Assembly (NCBI GenBank): GCA_002400445.1
Contig: DGQO01000145.1
Span: 3,529 to 8,856, forward strand
DNA from: Chitinophagaceae bacterium UBA4412
GTDB taxonomy: Bacteria; Bacteroidota; Bacteroidia; Chitinophagales; Chitinophagaceae
Direction of reading: 5' to 3'
DNA: 5,328 bases
The translations under genes were made by a program, and so were the position numbers. Positions 4,877 to 5,328 of this stretch are shown here, one piece after another. Under the pieces are notes generated by a model that saw nothing but the letters and a program-made list of their open reading frames with translations, had not been told where the DNA came from and searched no databases. How positions within the stretch are numbered: the stretch's first letter is position 1; the number at the start of each line of letters is the position of its first letter.

Positions 4877-5328
4877 ATGTTACAAATCAGTTATCTACGG
4901 GCGCATACAGCCGAAGCGAAAGAGCGCCTGGCCAGGAAAAATTTTGCCAACCCAGACATCATCGATGAATTGCTCTCGCTTGATGAAACCGTTCGGCGGC
5001 AGAAAACATCTACAGAAAATCTGCAGGCGCAGATGAACCAGGCTTCTAAAGAAATTGGTTTGCTCATGGGTAAGGGCGACAAAGATGCGGCGGCTGCCAA
5101 GCGGGATGAAGTGGCCAGCCTTAAGCAGGAAATGGCCACTCAAAAAACAGCATTAGATGAGTTGGAAGCAAAGTTCAATGCACAGCTCGTGCAACTTCCT
5201 AACCTGGCGCACAAATCTGTGCCCGCAGGAAAACTTCCGGCTGATAATGAACTGGTACGGGAAGGCGGCACAAAGCCCAACTTATTCAGTGGTGCCAAGC
5301 CGCATTGGGAAATCATTAAAGACTATGA
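4877..5328 (+). CDS. serS: Seryl-tRNA synthetase, N-terminal part (3' end outside window)
   Basis: The frame from ATG 4877 (MLQISYLRAHTAEAKERLARKNF) stays open to the right edge, giving 150 complete codons of an expected 420-430. The N-terminal domain is the long antiparallel coiled coil of class II seryl-tRNA synthetase that binds the long variable arm of tRNA-Ser: helix one about residues 30-62, a turn rich in G, K and D (64-70), helix two about 72-104. After it come QLPNLAHKSVPAG (106-118), NELVREGGTKP (124-134) and KPHWEI (141-146), the segment that leads into the catalytic core in this family. The enzyme charges tRNA-Ser, and also tRNA-Sec where present, with serine in the cytoplasm. Motifs 1-3 of the aminoacylation domain lie beyond the window. 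The start fits the usual N-terminus of the family and has an A-rich leader. The gene is divergent from the 115-residue gene and shows nothing unusual. Confidence 0.96.
   Translation, partial: MLQISYLRAHTAEAKERLARKNFANPDIIDELLSLDETVRRQKTSTENLQAQMNQASKEIGLLMGKGDKDAAAAKRDEVASLKQEMATQKTALDELEAKFNAQLVQLPNLAHKSVPAGKLPADNELVREGGTKPNLFSGAKPHWEIIKDY

Noticed and set aside
4764..5143. Overlapping open frames in other phases and on the minus strand over the start of serS
   Set aside because: The serS frame is unmistakable and runs to the window edge; the others are by-products of its codon pattern.
1..5328. CRISPR array, insertion sequence, prophage, toxin-antitoxin or defence genes
   Set aside because: No regularly spaced repeats, transposase, integrase or small paired genes can be seen; all sizeable frames belong to housekeeping, envelope or transport families.

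Overview
The window reads as an ordinary chromosomal segment of a Bacteroidota bacterium, most likely a Chitinophagaceae-like member of Chitinophagales. That rests on protein style (an LTA-synthase-like sulfatase with the NLYATGTRTVRGMEAL segment, and a 115-residue protein of a type I associate with Bacteroidota), on AT-rich leaders without clear Shine-Dalgarno sequences, and on several matches to the Bacteroidota -7 promoter element TAnnTTTG. Base composition looks moderate, in the 40s percent GC by eye. I see no rRNA, tRNA, CRISPR array, insertion sequence, phage gene or toxin-antitoxin pair.

Layout. Positions 1-273 (+) are the C-terminal end of a LysR-type regulator cut by the window edge. 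Positions 343-1302 (+) are a complete UPF0324/YeiH-family membrane protein (putative sulfate exporter family). Together these resemble the YeiE-YeiH type pairing of a LysR regulator with this transporter. A nested imperfect dyad (304-345) lies between them and runs into the transporter start codon. Convergent to the transporter, after only 10 bases, is a large minus-strand gene (1313-3295) for a five-helix membrane-anchored LTA-synthase-like phosphotransferase/sulfatase. A 278-base gene-free stretch (3296-3573) follows. Next come a minus-strand exported cyclophilin-type peptidylprolyl isomerase (3574-4299) and a minus-strand conserved protein of unknown function (4425-4772). Divergent from the latter, serS (seryl-tRNA synthetase) starts at 4877 and runs off the right edge.

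How the parts relate. The first two genes plausibly form a regulator/transporter unit for sulfur oxyanion or related anion export. The sulfatase-like enzyme and the cyclophilin both act in the envelope or periplasm, but the gaps between genes and the separate promoter candidates suggest independent transcription, not one operon. The 115-residue gene and serS share a 104-base divergent promoter region. I found no convincing new multi-gene system. The observations most worth checking are at small scale: the stem-loop over the transporter start codon, a possible leaderless transcript for the 115-residue protein, and a 17/19 direct repeat in the two intergenic spaces flanking that gene.
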